DNA of 24,349 nucleotides from Oxalobacteraceae bacterium (GTDB taxonomy: Bacteria > Pseudomonadota > Gammaproteobacteria > Burkholderiales > Burkholderiaceae_D), in NCBI GenBank assembly GCA_947446335.1, contig CANFGA010000005.1, positions 1 to 24,349 of the forward strand, written 5' to 3'. Below are positions 23,408 through 24,349 of this stretch, piece after piece; within the stretch, counting starts at the first letter, position 1; the number at the start of each line of letters is the position of its first letter. The notes below the pieces were generated by a model. That model did no database searches, had not been told where the DNA came from, and worked only from the letters and a program-made list of their open reading frames with translations. Made by a program: the position numbers and the translations under genes.

Positions 23408-24349
23408 GATTCAAGCCTTGATCGATGGCGGGCAGCATACTGACCAGAAATTCTTGTAATGACGCTTCGGCCGCGGCCTGGGCCGACTTCTCGTCAAAAG
23501 AAGTGCAAACGATGATTTCGGCGCCATCTTGACGCAAGTGCAGCAGCTTGTTCTTCGCTAACAAGAACTTGACCAGGAAGGGATTGGTGGTGTCGATGCC
23601 ACTTTGGCGATACCAGCGCCAGACCAGCAGGTGCGTGGTGGCTGACTGCAACACGCTTTGGTGTACGGCAAGCACCGTGGCAGCCAATGGGATGCTGCGG
23701 ATGCGCTCTTCCAAGGTGCGAAAGCCTTGATCGATAGCATCGACCGGCGTCAGCAATTCAGCATCCTTTTGTTGCCATTGATACCAAGCCACTTGCAGTT
23801 TGATGGTGCGAGTGTGCTGGCTATACGATTGCTCCAGCATCAACGGCGTACCGGCATGGTCGGCGCGCCACTCACCTGGAAGAGAAGCGCTCGCCACCCA
23901 CGGCGAGCGCGCAGTGATGCTCAGATCGGCAGCGGCTGCAGCATTGGGCTGGTCCAGCAGCAATGCCGCCATCACAGGCCAGCACGCGCTGACGGCGATG
24001 GCGGCCACGATGGCCACGCCCAAATTGGCGCTTGGCACCGGCTGCCGATGCAAAGTGGCAACTACTGTTGCGGCGGACGTGGCAACTGCGGGCGCTTCGC
24101 GCCATAATGAGCCGACCCAGAACAACAACAGGCATACCAGTCCGAAAAATATCCAGCCGTAGATCAGATGGTCGACACCGACCGCGAGGCGCATGTTGCT
24201 CCAGTGTCCGATCATCACGATCGAATACGCGCGCACGCCATTGGCGAAGATGGGCAAGATCAGCGCTGCAGCGATGAACATCAGACGCCGTTGCAGGCTG
24301 CGATAGTTCAAATACGCATACAAGGTACCCAGCGCAAGCGAGGCGATCA
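23391..24349 (-). CDS. xrtA: Exosortase A (XrtA/EpsH) with fused EpsI domain, C-terminal part (runs off the right edge)
   Basis: The visible 318 residues begin inside the membrane domain and run to the stop. The exosortase core is identified by SLALGTLYAYLNYRSLQRRL, then LPIFANGVRAYSIVMIGH (the P-x-x-AN-x-x-R motif with the catalytic Arg) and LAVGVDHLIYGWIFFGLVC (the conserved His). The catalytic Cys would lie outside the window. After a last transmembrane helix come an Ala-rich linker and a helix (VAIVAAIAVSACWPVM). A soluble EpsI-type domain follows, with WVASASLPGEWRADHAG, VAWYQWQQKDAELLTPVDAI and VWRWYRQSGIDTTNPFLVKF. XrtA is a polytopic inner-membrane transpeptidase for PEP-CTERM proteins; EpsI is an associated factor. 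The frame is open across the right edge, so a TTG at 24321-24323 is not a real start. Confidence 0.92.
   Translation of the reverse strand, partial: IASLALGTLYAYLNYRSLQRRLMFIAAALILPIFANGVRAYSIVMIGHWSNMRLAVGVDHLIYGWIFFGLVCLLLFWVGSLWREAPAVATSAATVVATLHRQPVPSANLGVAIVAAIAVSACWPVMAALLLDQPNAAAAADLSITARSPWVASASLPGEWRADHAGTPLMLEQSYSQHTRTIKLQVAWYQWQQKDAELLTPVDAIDQGFRTLEERIRSIPLAATVLAVHQSVLQSATTHLLVWRWYRQSGIDTTNPFLVKFLLAKNKLLHLRQDGAEIIVCTSFDEKSAQAAAEASLQEFLVSMLPAIDQGLNHAAVN

Noticed and set aside
24321..24323. A TTG start for the exosortase gene
   Set aside because: The frame stays open to the right edge and the residues before it (IASLALGT) continue the exosortase membrane domain, so the gene is truncated by the window.

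Overview
The window is most of an exopolysaccharide biosynthesis locus of the exosortase A (XrtA, PEP-CTERM) type. It probably comes from a betaproteobacterium; Burkholderiales/Oxalobacteraceae-like is a guess from moderately high GC, gene style and the mix of XrtA-associated families. The lineage cannot be fixed without a search. I recognise five families by sequence character: a C-terminal exosortase A with a fused EpsI domain (cut by the right edge), the XrtA-associated sugar transferase, the XrtA-associated amidotransferase, the exosortase A-associated 'Daro_2409-type' glycosyltransferase, and the exosortase A-associated O-glycosylation ligase. No tRNA, rRNA, CRISPR array, insertion sequence or phage gene was seen, and no PEP-CTERM substrate protein is encoded here.

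Layout, right to left along the main minus-strand transcript. The genes are xrtA/epsI (partial), sugar transferase, glutamine amidotransferase, GT4 glycosyltransferase, a GT4 fused to a CapK/PaaK-like adenylate-forming domain, a FemAB/GNAT acyltransferase, a SAM methyltransferase, a GT4, a KdtA-like GT30 transferase and a 2OG-Fe(II) oxygenase. Most junctions are tight (17-nt and 4-nt overlaps, gaps of 4, 11, 14 and 34 nt). The longer gaps are about 72, 121 and 237 nt; the last lies in an AT-rich stretch and could hold an internal promoter.

Two plus-strand cassettes interrupt this arrangement. One (about 6918-10338) carries an AT-rich secreted TPR protein, a Wzx-like flippase and a DegT-family PLP enzyme. 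The other (about 1959-4327) carries an ATP-grasp ligase translationally coupled to an alpha/alpha-toroid protein. Between them sits a minus-strand pair, the Wzy/WaaL-type ligase and a CE4 polysaccharide deacetylase. At the left edge are a second DegT-family enzyme and the start of a second acyltransferase of the GNAT/CelD type.

Taken together the genes describe assembly of a repeat unit by several glycosyltransferases. Unusual decorations are implied: amination, amide formation, N-acylation, methylation, hydroxylation, deacetylation and carboxylate activation. Export would be by the flippase and polymerisation or ligation by the O-glycosylation ligase. The committing sugar-phosphate transferase and the outer-membrane export proteins would lie outside the window. 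The reactions of the decoration enzymes are inferred from fold families; no substrate can be read from the sequence.
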